Shown: in pieces, positions 16,568 through 26,123 of the stretch
Numbering within the stretch: the first letter of the stretch is position 1
How the letters are laid out: every line of letters starts with the position of its first letter
NCBI RefSeq assembly: GCF_032121415.1
Contig: NZ_CP135079.1
Span: 4,774,001-4,838,000, forward strand
Direction: 5' to 3'
DNA: 64,000 nt
From: Streptomyces parvus
Lineage (GTDB): Bacteria; Actinomycetota; Actinomycetes; Streptomycetales; Streptomycetaceae
Translations under genes and position numbers: made by a program
The notes under the pieces: generated by a model
Seen by the model: the letters and a program-made list of their open reading frames with translations, nothing else
Told to the model about the DNA's origin: nothing
Database searches by the model: none

Positions 16568-16981
16568 TCAGGCTCGGGAGGTCGGCGCGTTCCGTTCCAG
16601 GCGGGCGCGCAGGGTGCCTTCGAAGTCTTCGGCGCGGGAGAGCTGGACGCGGAGCTTCTCGACCTGCTCGGCGGCTTCCTGCTGGTAGGTGCGGACGCGT
16701 TCCAGGAGGGCCTCGCTCTCGTCGGCGCCGAGGGCGGCGTCGGTGTCGAGGCGGTCGGTGGCGTCGAGCAGGTCGCGCATCTGGTCCAGGGTGAAGCCGA
16801 GCGGCTTCATGCGGCGGATGACCATGAGGCGGGCGACGTCGTTCTCGGTGTAGAGGCGGAAGCCGCCCCGGGAGCGTGCGGAGGGGACGACGAGGCCGGT
16901 CTCTTCGTAGTGGCGGATGGTGCGCAGGGAGAGTTCGGTCCGTGCGGCGACCTCGCCGATCTGCATGTGCTTGCCGTCCAC
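16568..16981 (-). CDS. MerR-family regulator
   Basis: A 137-residue protein with the MerR N-terminal winged helix (MQIGEVAARTELSLRTIRHYEETGLVVPSARSRGGFRLY) and a C-terminal coiled coil (residues 85-125) but no metal-binding cysteines, so it is not a classical metal sensor. GTG 16981 has AGGGG upstream; ATG 16966 is an alternative. It is divergent from a SulP transporter, with a perfect 24-bp palindrome of MerR type between them. Confidence 0.87.
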   Translation of the reverse strand: MDGKHMQIGEVAARTELSLRTIRHYEETGLVVPSARSRGGFRLYTENDVARLMVIRRMKPLGFTLDQMRDLLDATDRLDTDAALGADESEALLERVRTYQQEAAEQVEKLRVQLSRAEDFEGTLRARLERNAPTSRA

Positions 16982-17043
16982 GTCCGTGATCCCCTGGCCC
17001 TTCTCCTTCGTCAGCGGCCTCGGTCCTGGCGGGTGCCGCCGAT

Positions 17044-17067
17044 CTCTACCCTAACGTTAGGGTAGAG
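17044..17067. promoter_or_regulatory. 24-bp perfect palindrome, candidate MerR operator
   Basis: A perfect 12+12 dyad centred between 17055 and 17056, with core ACCCTAACGTTAGGGT. It lies 62 bp upstream of the MerR start and 240 bp upstream of the SulP start. Its length fits the long spacers that MerR proteins span; TAGAGT at 17063-17068 could be the -10 of a rightward promoter. Confidence 0.65.
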
Positions 17068-17163
17068 TTTCGGGTGGTGAGGGCGGCGTTCCGCAGCCCT
17101 GCTGTTGCCGTGCCGGGGCCGATGGCGCCCCCGGCGAAGTACCGATTCTTGCAGGAGAGAAGC

Positions 17164-17208
17164 GTGCGCGAGCCCATGACGCCTGGTGCCGCCGCCTGCC
17201 CGCCGTGA
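17164..17208 (+). CDS. Short upstream ORF (14 codons) in the SulP leader
   Basis: GTG 17164 follows AGGAGA at ideal spacing and encodes MREPMTPGAAACPP before TGA; an ATG overlaps the stop. It lies in frame with the SulP gene 100 bp downstream. It may be a leader peptide or the remnant of a longer N-terminus. There is no direct evidence of translation. Confidence 0.3.
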   Translation: MREPMTPGAAACPP

Positions 17209-17307
17209 TGTTTCGCCTTCGGACGTGAGTCCGGCCGCGTCGGCGGCTGTTCCCACCGTCGTCCTCTTTCGACTTCCGGCTCCGTACGCCGCGGCGCCGC
17301 CCGCGGG

Positions 17308-18900
17308 GTGCCGACCAGGTCTCCGCGCCCTTCCGCATGTCCCGGCCTGCCGAACGGGGCGTGCCCGAGCACGACAGGTTCCGCTCCCTTGTCTTCTGCC
17401 GCCCCTGCCCTCCCACCGGCCGCGCGCCTGCGTGGCCTGAAGCCCGACTGGATCTCCGACCCGAAGGTCTGGCGGACGGAGGTCCTGGCCGGCCTGGTCG
17501 TCGCCCTCGCGCTGATTCCCGAGGCCATCTCGTTCTCGATCATCGCGGGCGTGGATCCGGCGATCGGTCTGTTCGCCTCCTTCACCATGGCTGTCGTCAT
17601 CTCGATCGTCGGAGGCCGTCGGGCGATGATCTCCGCCGCCACCGGCGCCGTCGCCCTGGTGATCGCGCCGCTGAACCGGGAGCACGGCTTCGGCTACCTC
17701 GTCGCCGCCGTTGTCCTCGCCGGTGTCTTCCAGGTCGTTCTGGGCGCGCTGGGCGTGGCGAAACTGATGCGGTTCATCCCGCGCTCGGTGATGGTCGGGT
17801 TCGTCAACTCCCTTGCCATCCTGATCTTCATGGCCCAGATCCCGGAGATGCGCGACGTCCCGTGGGCCGTCTACCCGCTGATCGCCGCCGGTCTGGCACT
17901 CATGGTCCTCTTCCCGAAGCTCACCACGGTGATTCCGGCGCCGCTGGTCTCCATCGTCATCCTCACCGTGATCACCGTCGGCGCCGCCATCGCGGTGCCG
18001 ACCGTGGGGGACAAGGGTGAACTGCCGGACTCCCTGCCCGTGCCGGGTCTGCCGGACGTTCCGTTCACACCGGCCACGCTGGCGACGATCGCCCCGTACG
18101 CGTTCGCGATGGCGCTGGTCGGCCTGATGGAGTCGCTGATGACGGCCAAGCTGGTCGACGACATCACCGACACCCGCTCGAACAAGACGCGTGAGTCCAT
18201 CGGTCAGGGCATCGCCAACATCGTCACCGGCTTCTTCGGCGGCATGGGCGGCTGCGCCATGATCGGCCAGACGATGATCAACGTGAAGGTGTCCGGAGCC
18301 CGCACCCGGGTCTCGACCTTCCTCGCCGGGGCGTTCCTGATGGTGCTGTGCATCGCCTTCGGCCCGGTCGTCTCCGACATCCCCATGGCCGCCCTGGTCG
18401 CAGTCATGATCATGGTGTCGCTCGCGACCTTCGACTGGCATTCCGTCGCCCCGAGGACCCTCAAGCGGATGCCCGCCGGCGAGATCGCCGTCATGGTCCT
18501 CACCGTCGCCGCGGTCGTCGCCACCCACAACCTCGCCGTCGGTGTCGTCCTGGGCTCCGTCACGGCCATGGTCGTCTTCGCCAGGCGGGTCGCCCGCCTC
18601 GCCGAGGTCACCGCCGTCGTCGATCCCGACGGCCGGACAGTGGTCTACCGGGTGACCGGCGAGCTGTTCTTCGCCTCCTCCAACGACCTGGTGGGCCGGT
18701 TCGACTACGCCACCGACCCGGACAAGGTGATCATCGACTTGAGTTCGGCGCACATCTGGGACGCCTCTTCCGTCGCGGCCCTCGACGCGATCGAGACCAA
18801 GTACGCCCGGCGTGGCAAGACCGTGGAGATCACCGGGCTCAACCCCCCGAGCGCCCACCTGCACGGCAGGCTCAGCGGCGAACTGGCCGCCGGCCACTGA
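17308..18900 (+). CDS. SulP-family anion transporter with STAS domain
   Basis: Inner-membrane carrier for sulfate, bicarbonate or related anions. About 530 residues: a hydrophobic core of 10-12 segments beginning WRTEVLAGLVVALALIPEAISFSIIAG (the SulP signature VAxxxIPEAxxFxxxAG), then a C-terminal STAS domain (about 415-520; YRVTGELFFASSNDLVGRF, IDLSSAHIWDASSVAALD). GTG 17308 is the start given here, but the first 40 residues are Pro/Arg/Ser-rich and poorly conserved in appearance, so a later start near LRGLKPDW is possible. It is divergent from the MerR gene. Substrate cannot be decided. Confidence 0.85.
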   Translation: MPTRSPRPSACPGLPNGACPSTTGSAPLSSAAPALPPAARLRGLKPDWISDPKVWRTEVLAGLVVALALIPEAISFSIIAGVDPAIGLFASFTMAVVISIVGGRRAMISAATGAVALVIAPLNREHGFGYLVAAVVLAGVFQVVLGALGVAKLMRFIPRSVMVGFVNSLAILIFMAQIPEMRDVPWAVYPLIAAGLALMVLFPKLTTVIPAPLVSIVILTVITVGAAIAVPTVGDKGELPDSLPVPGLPDVPFTPATLATIAPYAFAMALVGLMESLMTAKLVDDITDTRSNKTRESIGQGIANIVTGFFGGMGGCAMIGQTMINVKVSGARTRVSTFLAGAFLMVLCIAFGPVVSDIPMAALVAVMIMVSLATFDWHSVAPRTLKRMPAGEIAVMVLTVAAVVATHNLAVGVVLGSVTAMVVFARRVARLAEVTAVVDPDGRTVVYRVTGELFFASSNDLVGRFDYATDPDKVIIDLSSAHIWDASSVAALDAIETKYARRGKTVEITGLNPPSAHLHGRLSGELAAGH

Positions 18901-18922
18901 CCATCCGCACGACCCGCACGAC

Positions 18923-18950
18923 AGAACCCCGGCGCAGGCACCGGGGTTCT
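18923..18950 (+). terminator. Terminator of the SulP gene
   Basis: Perfect 10-bp arms AGAACCCCGG and CCGGGGTTCT with an 8-nt loop, 23 bp after the stop codon. Confidence 0.75.
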
Positions 18951-19020
18951 CCGCGGTTCGAGCGCCTCACGCTCGGGTGAGTGCCTCGTCGGTCGCGGCC
19001 GGGAATCAAGCGATCCGAGT

Positions 19021-19058
19021 CGGCGGCCTGACCCGCGGGATGGCGGGTCAGGCCGCCG
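19021..19058 (-). terminator. Terminator of sodN
   Basis: Perfect 16-bp arms (19021-19036 and 19043-19058) with loop GGGATG, 10 bp beyond the sodN stop on the minus strand. Together with the hairpin at 18923-18950 it separates the convergent SulP and sodN genes. Confidence 0.8.
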
Positions 19059-19067
19059 GGAGGAAGA

Positions 19068-19463
19068 TCAGGCCTTCTTGGTCTCCCAGAAGATCCGGTC
19101 GACCTCGGCGATCAGGTCCAGCGCCTTCTGGCCCGTCTTCGGGTCGTTCGAGCCCTTGGCCGCGGAGAGCGCCTTCAGGGTGTCGTTGACCAGCTGGTGC
19201 AGCTCCGGGTACTTCTCGAAGTGCGGGGGCTTGAAGTAGTCGCTCCAGAGCACCGAGATGTGGTGCTTGGCGAGCTCGGCGCGCTGCTCCTTGATCAGGA
19301 TGGCGCGGGTGCGGAAGTCCGCGTCCTCGTTGGCCTGGTACTTCTCCTGGACGGCCTTGACCGACTCGGCCTCGATGCGGGCCTGGGCCGGGTCGTACAC
19401 GCCGCAGGGCAGGTCGCAGTGGGCGCTGACCTTCACCTTGGGGGCAAACAGGCGGGAAAGCAT
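19068..19463 (-). CDS. sodN: Nickel-type superoxide dismutase precursor
   Basis: Dismutates superoxide in the cytoplasm with a Ni centre. The 131-residue precursor has a 14-residue leader (MLSRLFAPKVKVSA) followed by the nickel hook HCDLPCGVYD, in which His1, Cys2 and Cys6 of the mature protein bind Ni. Removal of the leader by SodX exposes His1. The rest is the four-helix subunit ending EVDRIFWETKKA. ATG 19463 follows GAGGAGG. The processing protease is encoded divergently just upstream. Nickel induction is known for this family. Confidence 0.97.
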   Translation of the reverse strand: MLSRLFAPKVKVSAHCDLPCGVYDPAQARIEAESVKAVQEKYQANEDADFRTRAILIKEQRAELAKHHISVLWSDYFKPPHFEKYPELHQLVNDTLKALSAAKGSNDPKTGQKALDLIAEVDRIFWETKKA

Positions 19464-19645
19464 GGAGCTGTCCTCCTCGTGATCGTCTTCTCAGGTGGGA
19501 CATTACTCCGTGGAGCGCCGCTTTCCGTGGCTGCCCCAGGGGCTTAGGTCAAAAGTCCGGTGTGAGAATCGTGCCGTCGGCCGAATGTACGGAGCGGTCC
19601 GCACAACAGTGTCCTGCGGGACGGTGTACGGAGGAGGAGCGGGCG

Positions 19646-20083
19646 GTGGCGCAGATGCCGGAGCGGCGGCAGGTGTCCGAGGGCGGGCGTTTGACGCGGC
19701 GTCCGTTGCGGGTGGTGGAGGTGACGGGCCCTTCGATGGTGCCCACGCTCTACCACGGCGATCTGCTGCTCGTGCAGTACGGCGTGCCCGTGCGCCCCGG
19801 TGACGTGGTCATTCTGCGGCACCCCTTCCAGCAGGACCTGCTGGTGGTCAAACGGGCCGTCGAGCGGCGGCCCGGCGGCTGGTGGGTGCGCGGCGACAAC
19901 ACCTTCGCGGGCGGGGACAGCACGGATTACGGGGTCGTGCCCGAGGAGCTCGTGCTGGCCCGGGTGCGGGCCCGCTACCGGCCCCTGGCGAAGGGTCAGC
20001 GGTCGGTGACGGGAGTGCTGGGCTGGGCGGTCTCCGCGCTGCGCCCGGTGCGTTCGGCCTCCTCGCGCTTGCGGGCCCGGTAG
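19646..20083 (+). CDS. sodX: Nickel-SOD maturation protease
   Basis: S26-family signal-peptidase-like enzyme that cleaves the SodN leader. 145 residues from GTG 19646 (GGAGGAG at 19631). It contains the catalytic Ser motif VTGPSMVPTLYHGD, the box VRPGDVVILRHP, the catalytic Lys in LLVVKRAVER, and WVRGDNTFAGGDSTDYG. It lacks the usual N-terminal membrane helix, consistent with a cytoplasmic substrate. Its 3' 88 bp overlap the end of the convergent CGNR gene. Confidence 0.93.
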   Translation: MAQMPERRQVSEGGRLTRRPLRVVEVTGPSMVPTLYHGDLLLVQYGVPVRPGDVVILRHPFQQDLLVVKRAVERRPGGWWVRGDNTFAGGDSTDYGVVPEELVLARVRARYRPLAKGQRSVTGVLGWAVSALRPVRSASSRLRAR

Positions 20084-20616
20084 GCGGCCACGTTGGCGCG
20101 TGTCGCGCAGCGGTCCGAGCAGTAGCGCCGGGACCGGTTGGTGGAGGTGTCCAGGTACGCGTTGCGGCAGGGGGCCGCCTCGCACAGGCCGAGCCGGTCC
20201 ACGCCGTGCCCGGTGAGATGGAAGGCCAGGCCCATCGCCGCGATGGCCGCGTAGCCCGCGGTCGCGTTCGACGGGTGGTCGGCCAGGTGCATGTGCCAGT
20301 CCGGCCTGCCGTCCTCGTCCCGGAAGTCGTGCCCCGAGATCTGCGGGCTCACCGGGAACTCCAGCAGTAGCGAGTTCAGCAGGTCGACCGCGAGCGTCTC
20401 GTCGCCGTCGTCCGCCGCCTCGAAGACCCCGCGCAGCCGCGCCCGTACGGAACGGAACCGGGTCACGTCCGCCTCCGTCGCCCGCCGCGCCGCCTGCCGG
20501 CTGGCGCCGAACAGCTCCCGGACCGCCTCGACGGAGGTGAGCGTGTCCTTGTTGCGGGCCGGTTCCTCGGTGTTGACCAGGCGCACGGCATAGTCCGAGT
20601 AAGAGGCCAGTTCCAC
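19996..20616 (-). CDS. CGNR zinc-finger protein
   Basis: A 206-residue likely DNA-binding protein with an N-terminal ABATE-type region (LASYSDYAVRLVNTEEPARNKDTL) and a C-terminal CGNR zinc finger with four cysteines (CEAAPC and YCSDRC, followed by RANVAAYRARKR). It starts at GTG 20616. The C-terminal 29 codons run antisense to the end of sodX, so expression of the two may interfere. Regulated genes are unknown; the divergent methyltransferase is one candidate. Confidence 0.85.
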   Translation of the reverse strand: MELASYSDYAVRLVNTEEPARNKDTLTSVEAVRELFGASRQAARRATEADVTRFRSVRARLRGVFEAADDGDETLAVDLLNSLLLEFPVSPQISGHDFRDEDGRPDWHMHLADHPSNATAGYAAIAAMGLAFHLTGHGVDRLGLCEAAPCRNAYLDTSTNRSRRYCSDRCATRANVAAYRARKREEAERTGRSAETAQPSTPVTDR

Positions 20617-20651
20617 TTGTAGTCCTTACGGCGTCGGTCTAAAGTCGGGGT

Positions 20652-20694
20652 ATCGACCAGTGTAATGGTCGATTCGCGTAGATGGGTATTACAC
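20652..20694. promoter_or_regulatory. Nested inverted repeats between CGNR and methyltransferase genes
   Basis: ATCGACCA-N6-TGGTCGAT (20652-20673) and, interlocked with it, GTGTAAT (20660-20666) paired with ATTACAC (20688-20694). The cluster lies 35 bp upstream of the CGNR start and 23 bp upstream of the methyltransferase start, so it may be an operator serving both promoters. Confidence 0.45.
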
Positions 20695-20716
20695 CGGGCT
20701 TGATGTGGAGGTTGGC

Positions 20717-21478
20717 GTGACGGAGACGGCTGCGGGCACCGACTGGCAGTCCTGGCAGGAGAGCTGGGACCGGCAGCAGGAGTGGTACATGCCCGACCGC
20801 GAGGAGCGGTTCCGGGTGATGCTGGACATGGTCGAGGCGGTCGTCGGACCGGAACCGCGGGTCCTCGACCTCGCGTGCGGTACGGGAAGTATTACGGACC
20901 GGCTCCTCAAGCGGTTCCCGAACGCCACGAGTACCGGCGTCGATCTCGACCCCGCGCTCCTGACCATCGCCCGCGGCACCTTCGAGGGCGACGACCGGGT
21001 CACCTTCGTCACCGCCGACCTCAAGGACCCGGACTGGACCACCCGGCTGCCCCACACCTCGTACGACGCCGTCCTCACCGCCACCGCCCTGCACTGGCTG
21101 CACAGCGAGCCGCTGGCCGTCCTGTACGGGCAGCTCGGCGGGCTCGTCCGGGACGGCGGGGTCTTCATGAACGCCGACCGCACCATCGACCCGGCCACCC
21201 CGCGCATCAACGCCGCCGAGCGCGCCCACCGGCACGCCGCGATGGACCGCGCCAAGGCCGCCGGAGCGCTCGACTGGGCCGAGTGGTGGGCCGTCGCCGC
21301 CAAGGACCCCGTCCTCGCCGCACCCACCGCCGAGCGCTTCGCGATCTACGGCGAGCACGCGGACGGCGACATGCCCTCCGCCGACTGGCACGCCCGCACG
21401 CTCCTCGCCTCCGGTTTCGGTGAGGCCCGCGCGGTCTGGGCGTCCCCCTCGGACAGCCTCGTCCTCGCGGTGAAGTAG
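20717..21478 (+). CDS. Class I SAM-dependent methyltransferase
   Basis: A 253-residue methyltransferase with motif I VLDLACGTGSITDRLL, acidic loop TGVDLDPALL and motif YDAVLTATALHWL, the trans-aconitate-methyltransferase/UbiE-like group. The substrate is unknown. GTG 20717 lies 5 bp after GGAGG, which decides it over GTG 20705. It is divergent from the CGNR gene and ends before a bidirectional hairpin. Confidence 0.85.
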   Translation: MTETAAGTDWQSWQESWDRQQEWYMPDREERFRVMLDMVEAVVGPEPRVLDLACGTGSITDRLLKRFPNATSTGVDLDPALLTIARGTFEGDDRVTFVTADLKDPDWTTRLPHTSYDAVLTATALHWLHSEPLAVLYGQLGGLVRDGGVFMNADRTIDPATPRINAAERAHRHAAMDRAKAAGALDWAEWWAVAAKDPVLAAPTAERFAIYGEHADGDMPSADWHARTLLASGFGEARAVWASPSDSLVLAVK

Positions 21479-21500
21479 GGCGCGCGGCGGGGAAAGGAGA

Positions 21501-21530
21501 GGGCGGTACGGACCGCTGTCCGTACCGCCC
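21501..21530. terminator. Bidirectional terminator
   Basis: Perfect 13-bp arms GGGCGGTACGGAC and GTCCGTACCGCCC with the tetraloop CGCT, between the convergent methyltransferase and ABC importer genes. Confidence 0.85.
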
Positions 21531-21561
21531 CCTTCCGTCCGTGCCGGCTGTCAGCCTGCCG

Positions 21562-22322
<761 letters not shown>

Positions 22323-22326
<4 letters not shown>

Positions 22327-23291
22327 GCGGAGACACCTCCGGAGGGCCGGTTGCCGAACGCGGCGAGGTTGACCTTGACGCGCTGCCACGGGGTGAGCGG
22401 CAGCGAACGCAGCGAGCCGCGGGCGAAGCGGCGCTCCAGGTAGTACTGGCCGACGCTGAACACGCTGGTCATCACGATGTACCAGATGGACGCGACGAAC
22501 AGCATCTCCATCACCGCGTACGACGTGGAGCCGATTTGCGAGGTGGAGCGGAGCAGTTCGTTGTACGTGACCGCGTAGACGAGCGAGGAGGTCTTCAGCA
22601 TGTTGATGAACTCGTTGCCGGTCGGCGGGATGATCACCCGCAGCGCCTGCGGGAGGACCACGCGGCGCATGGTCTTCGCCTGGGTCATGCCCAGCGCGTG
22701 CGAGGCCTCGGTCTGGCCCTCGTCGACCGACTGGATGCCGGCGCGGCAGATCTCCGCCATGTAGGCGGCCTCGTTCAGCGCGAGCCCCAAGAGAGCGCAC
22801 ATGAACGGGGTCATGACGTCCGTCATCTCGTCCTTGTAGATGAACGGGATGTTCAGGACGGGGAAGATCAGCGCCAGGTTGAACCAGAGCAGCAGCTGTA
22901 CGTAGACCGGGGTGCCCCGGAAGAACCAGATGTACAGCCAGGCCACCCAGCTGGTGACCGGGTTCTTCGACAGCCGCATCACGGCGAGCACGACGCCGAG
23001 GATCACGCCGAGCACCATCGCGAGGACGCTGATCAGCAGGGTGCGGCCCGCTCCGGCGATGACGCTGCTGTCGAACAGCTTGTCGCCGACGGCGTGCCAC
23101 TGGATGTTGCCCTGCGAGAAGGCGTATCCGAGGGCGACGAGGAGGCCGATCACCACGACGCCGCTGATCCAACGGCCGACATGGCGGACGGGAATGGCCT
23201 TGATGTTCTCCGGGGCCGTGGTGGCGGCCTTGGAGACGGACACCTGGCCGGCCGGTGAGGCGGCGGGTGTCTTGTCGAACTTGTCAGTCAT
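22323..23291 (-). CDS. Polar amino acid ABC importer, permease
   Basis: A 322-residue HisM/GlnP-type permease. A soluble N-terminus (1-40) precedes a first membrane helix, and the RTLLISVLAMVLG block starts the transport domain; the EAA loop is EASHALGMTQAKTMRRVVLP (EASxALGMxxxxxxxxVxLP). One permease gene only, so it should act as a homodimer, unlike GluC/GluD pairs. It lies 28 bp downstream of the binding-protein gene. Confidence 0.93.
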
Positions 23292-23319
23292 CGTGACTGC
23301 CCTTCGGTGAAGCGTCCGG

Positions 23320-24282
23320 TCACTTGCCGCCGTTGATGGCGGCCTTGTCGATCGCTCCCGTACCGGCGCCCCACTTGTCGAGCACCTTCTGGTACGAACC
23401 GTCGGCGATGATCGCGTCGACGGCCTCCTTCAGGGCGTCGCGCAGGCCGGTGTTGGTCTTCTTGACGGCGATACCGAACGGGCCGGCGTCGACCTGCTCG
23501 CCCACGACCTCGAACGCGTTGCCGCCGTCGGCCTTGCGGGCCAGGTCGACCGCGACCGGGTAGTCGTTGACACCGGCGACCGCACCGCCGGACTTCACGC
23601 GGGTCTGGGCCTCGGTGTCGTTCTCGAAGGACTCGATCTTGATGGCCTTCTCGCCGCCGTCCGTACAGGCCTTCGACTGCTTCTTGAGGGCCTCCTCGTA
23701 CGTGGTGCCGCGCTGCACCGCCGCGGGCTTGCCGCACAGGTCCTCGATGGACTTGATGTTCTGCGGGTTGCCCTTCTTGGTGTACACGGCCGTACCGGCG
23801 AGGAAGTAGTCGACGAAGTCGACGCCCTCGCCCAGCTTCTTGCCGGAGTCGTCCAGGCCCTCCTGGCGCTGCTTGTTGTCCGTGATCGACGACATCGCGA
23901 TGTCGTGGCGGCCGGAGTTCAGGGCGGTGATGAGGCCGTCGAAAGAACCCGAGGTGAACTCGAACTTCACGCCGAGCTGCTTGCCGAGCGCCTCGGCCAG
24001 ATCGGGGTCGACACCCACGATCTTCCCGTTCTCCACGGACTCCATCGGGGCGTATTCGGCATTCGTGCCGACCTTGATCACACCGGACTTCTGGTACTTC
24101 TCCGGCAGCTTCGAGAAGAGCGGAGCGCCGCTCTTGGTCTCCTTGCCGCTGCCGCTCTCCTGGGACGCGCTGTCGGTCTGGTCGCCACAGGCGGTGAGCA
24201 GCAGGGAGGCGGCGACCGCGATGGCGCCGATCGCCGCAATCCGGGACTTCGCGGTCGTACGACGCGTGATGCTTGCGGTCAT
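23320..24282 (-). CDS. Amino acid-binding lipoprotein of the ABC importer
   Basis: A 320-residue family 3 solute-binding lipoprotein (COG0834 type). It has a signal peptide with lipobox LLTAC (Cys near residue 32), then the periplasmic-type binding domain with VIKVGTNAEYAPMESVENGKI, GVDPDLAEALGKQLG and FDGLITALNSGRHDIAMSSI. The ligand is probably glutamate, glutamine or another polar amino acid. ATG 24282 has GGAGGATCC-like upstream sequence. First gene of the operon. Confidence 0.93.
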   Translation of the reverse strand: MTASITRRTTAKSRIAAIGAIAVAASLLLTACGDQTDSASQESGSGKETKSGAPLFSKLPEKYQKSGVIKVGTNAEYAPMESVENGKIVGVDPDLAEALGKQLGVKFEFTSGSFDGLITALNSGRHDIAMSSITDNKQRQEGLDDSGKKLGEGVDFVDYFLAGTAVYTKKGNPQNIKSIEDLCGKPAAVQRGTTYEEALKKQSKACTDGGEKAIKIESFENDTEAQTRVKSGGAVAGVNDYPVAVDLARKADGGNAFEVVGEQVDAGPFGIAVKKTNTGLRDALKEAVDAIIADGSYQKVLDKWGAGTGAIDKAAINGGK

Positions 24283-24806
24283 GTCGGGATCCTCCGGCAG
24301 GTGAGGGTGAGGTGCTGGTGGGCGGCTTGGCACGCACCTTCGAGTGTCGCCACCTTGTGTGATGACGGCATCCTGCCATTCGGACTGGCCCATTCAGGGG
24401 TCCCGCCATGTCAAAATCGGATAACGGGCGACCCCCGAACATCAACGGCCGGTACCTCGGGGCCGGACCTTCTGTAGGGATTCATTCCTCACGCCGGAGA
24501 ATCTTCGGCACGTCTCGACTGGTGGGCGGCATTTATACCGGTTTGCCGACTTGTCCAGATATTCGACTATGAGTCACGTCACCGCGTCGATATGGACTCG
24601 TCCGTAACACCGTTCGTCCGGTAAGAAAGACGTTTACACCCCTCATCCGGGGCCCAGGGCGCGTGTGCGGCGCGCCCGCGCGTACGTACCTCTCCCTGCT
24701 CGGGCGGGCCAACCGCCCGGCGCGGGGCGCGTACGCGGTGCCCGCCCACCCCTCCTCAACCAGGAGTGGCCACCCTCAAACGATGAAGACTTAAGGGGTC
24801 AACACC
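24283..24806. other. 524-bp divergent intergenic region
   Basis: Promoter region for the importer (leftward) and the malic enzyme (rightward). TTGACA occurs on the minus strand at 24409-24414 without a convincing -10 at normal spacing. On the plus strand TTGCCG (24543) and TATGAG (24568) are 19 bp apart in a locally AT-rich stretch. I find no coding ORF, riboswitch signature or GlnR-type repeat that I would defend. Confidence 0.4.
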
Positions 24807-26060
24807 ATGGCAGCGGAGATCGTCAATCCTCGCAGCGACAGCACCATCGACAGCGCCACCGACCGTGGCATCGAGCGCACGAGCGCGGCGGACACCGGGG
24901 CCGACGAGCCCTTCGATCCGGCCTTCGCCCTCCACCGGGGCGGGAAGATGGCCGTGCAGGCCACCGTCCCGATCCGGGACAAGGACGACCTCTCCCTGGC
25001 GTACACGCCCGGAGTGGCGAAAGTGTGCAGCGCCATCGCCGACAACCCCGAGCTCGTCCACGACTACACCTGGAAGTCGCAGGTCGTGGCCGTCGTGACG
25101 GACGGCACCGCCGTGCTCGGCCTCGGCGACATCGGGCCCGAGGCGTCCCTCCCCGTGATGGAGGGCAAGGCCATCCTCTTCAAGCAGTTCGGCGGCGTCG
25201 ACGCGGTGCCGATCGCGCTCGCGACCACCGACGCCGACGAGATCGTCGACACCGTCGTCCGGCTCGCCCCCTCCTTCGGCGGGGTCAACCTGGAGGACAT
25301 CTCGGCGCCCCGCTGCTTCGAGATCGAGCGCAAGCTCCAGGAGCGGCTGGACATCCCGGTCTTCCACGACGACCAGCACGGCACCGCGGTCGTCACCCTC
25401 GCCGCCCTGCGCAACGCCGCGAAGCTCTCCGGGCGGACGCTCGGCGATCTGCGCGGTGTCATCTCCGGCGCGGGCGCGGCGGGCGTGGCCATCGCCAAGT
25501 TCCTGCTGGAGGCGGGGATCGGCGACATCGCGGTGGCCGACCGCAAGGGCATCGTCAGCCGCGACCGCGACGACCTGACCGAGGTCAAGCGCGAGCTGGC
25601 GGAGCTGACGAACCGGGCGGGCCTGACCGGTTCGCTGGAGCAGGCGCTCGCCGGTGCGGACGTCTTCATCGGCGTCTCCGGCGGTACGGTCCCGGAGGCG
25701 GCGGTGGCCTCGATGGCGCCCGGCGCGTACGTCTTCGCGATGGCCAACCCGAATCCGGAGGTCCACCCGGAGGTCGCGCACAAGTACGCGGCCGTCGTGG
25801 CGACCGGGCGGTCCGACTTCCCGAACCAGATCAACAACGTGCTGGCGTTCCCGGGGATCTTCGCGGGTGCGCTCCAGGTGCGGGCCTCCCGGATCACGGA
25901 GGGCATGAAGATCGCCGCGGCGAACGCGCTGGCCGACGTGGTCGGCGATGAACTGGCGGCGGACTACGTGATCCCGTCCCCGTTCGACGAGCGGGTCGCG
26001 CCTGCCGTCACCGCGGCTGTGGCCGCGGCGGCGCGGGCGGAGGGTGTGGCTCGGCGCTGA
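24807..26060 (+). CDS. NAD(P)-dependent malic enzyme
   Basis: Oxidative decarboxylation of malate to pyruvate, linking the TCA cycle with pyruvate and NAD(P)H supply. 417 residues: the short bacterial form without a phosphotransacetylase tail. Motifs: DLSLAYTPGVAKVC (Tyr), MEGKAILFKQFGGVDA (catalytic Lys), DISAPRCFEIERKL (metal site), VFHDDQHGTAVV, Rossmann loop VISGAGAAGVAIAK, and FPNQINNVLAFPGIFAGAL. ATG 24807 follows AAGGGG. The N-terminal 30 residues are polar and variable. Coenzyme preference is not certain. Confidence 0.92.
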   Translation: MAAEIVNPRSDSTIDSATDRGIERTSAADTGADEPFDPAFALHRGGKMAVQATVPIRDKDDLSLAYTPGVAKVCSAIADNPELVHDYTWKSQVVAVVTDGTAVLGLGDIGPEASLPVMEGKAILFKQFGGVDAVPIALATTDADEIVDTVVRLAPSFGGVNLEDISAPRCFEIERKLQERLDIPVFHDDQHGTAVVTLAALRNAAKLSGRTLGDLRGVISGAGAAGVAIAKFLLEAGIGDIAVADRKGIVSRDRDDLTEVKRELAELTNRAGLTGSLEQALAGADVFIGVSGGTVPEAAVASMAPGAYVFAMANPNPEVHPEVAHKYAAVVATGRSDFPNQINNVLAFPGIFAGALQVRASRITEGMKIAAANALADVVGDELAADYVIPSPFDERVAPAVTAAVAAAARAEGVARR

Positions 26061-26123
26061 GGCTGTCGCCGGGCGGATTCTGACGGGGCGGGGCCTGCGG
26101 GTTGGGGCCCGCCCTTGCGCTTC

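Noticed and set aside
17011..18897. 628-residue minus-strand ORF opposite the SulP gene
   Set aside because: His/Asp/Arg/Gly repeats mirror hydrophobic membrane codons on the other strand; no domain.
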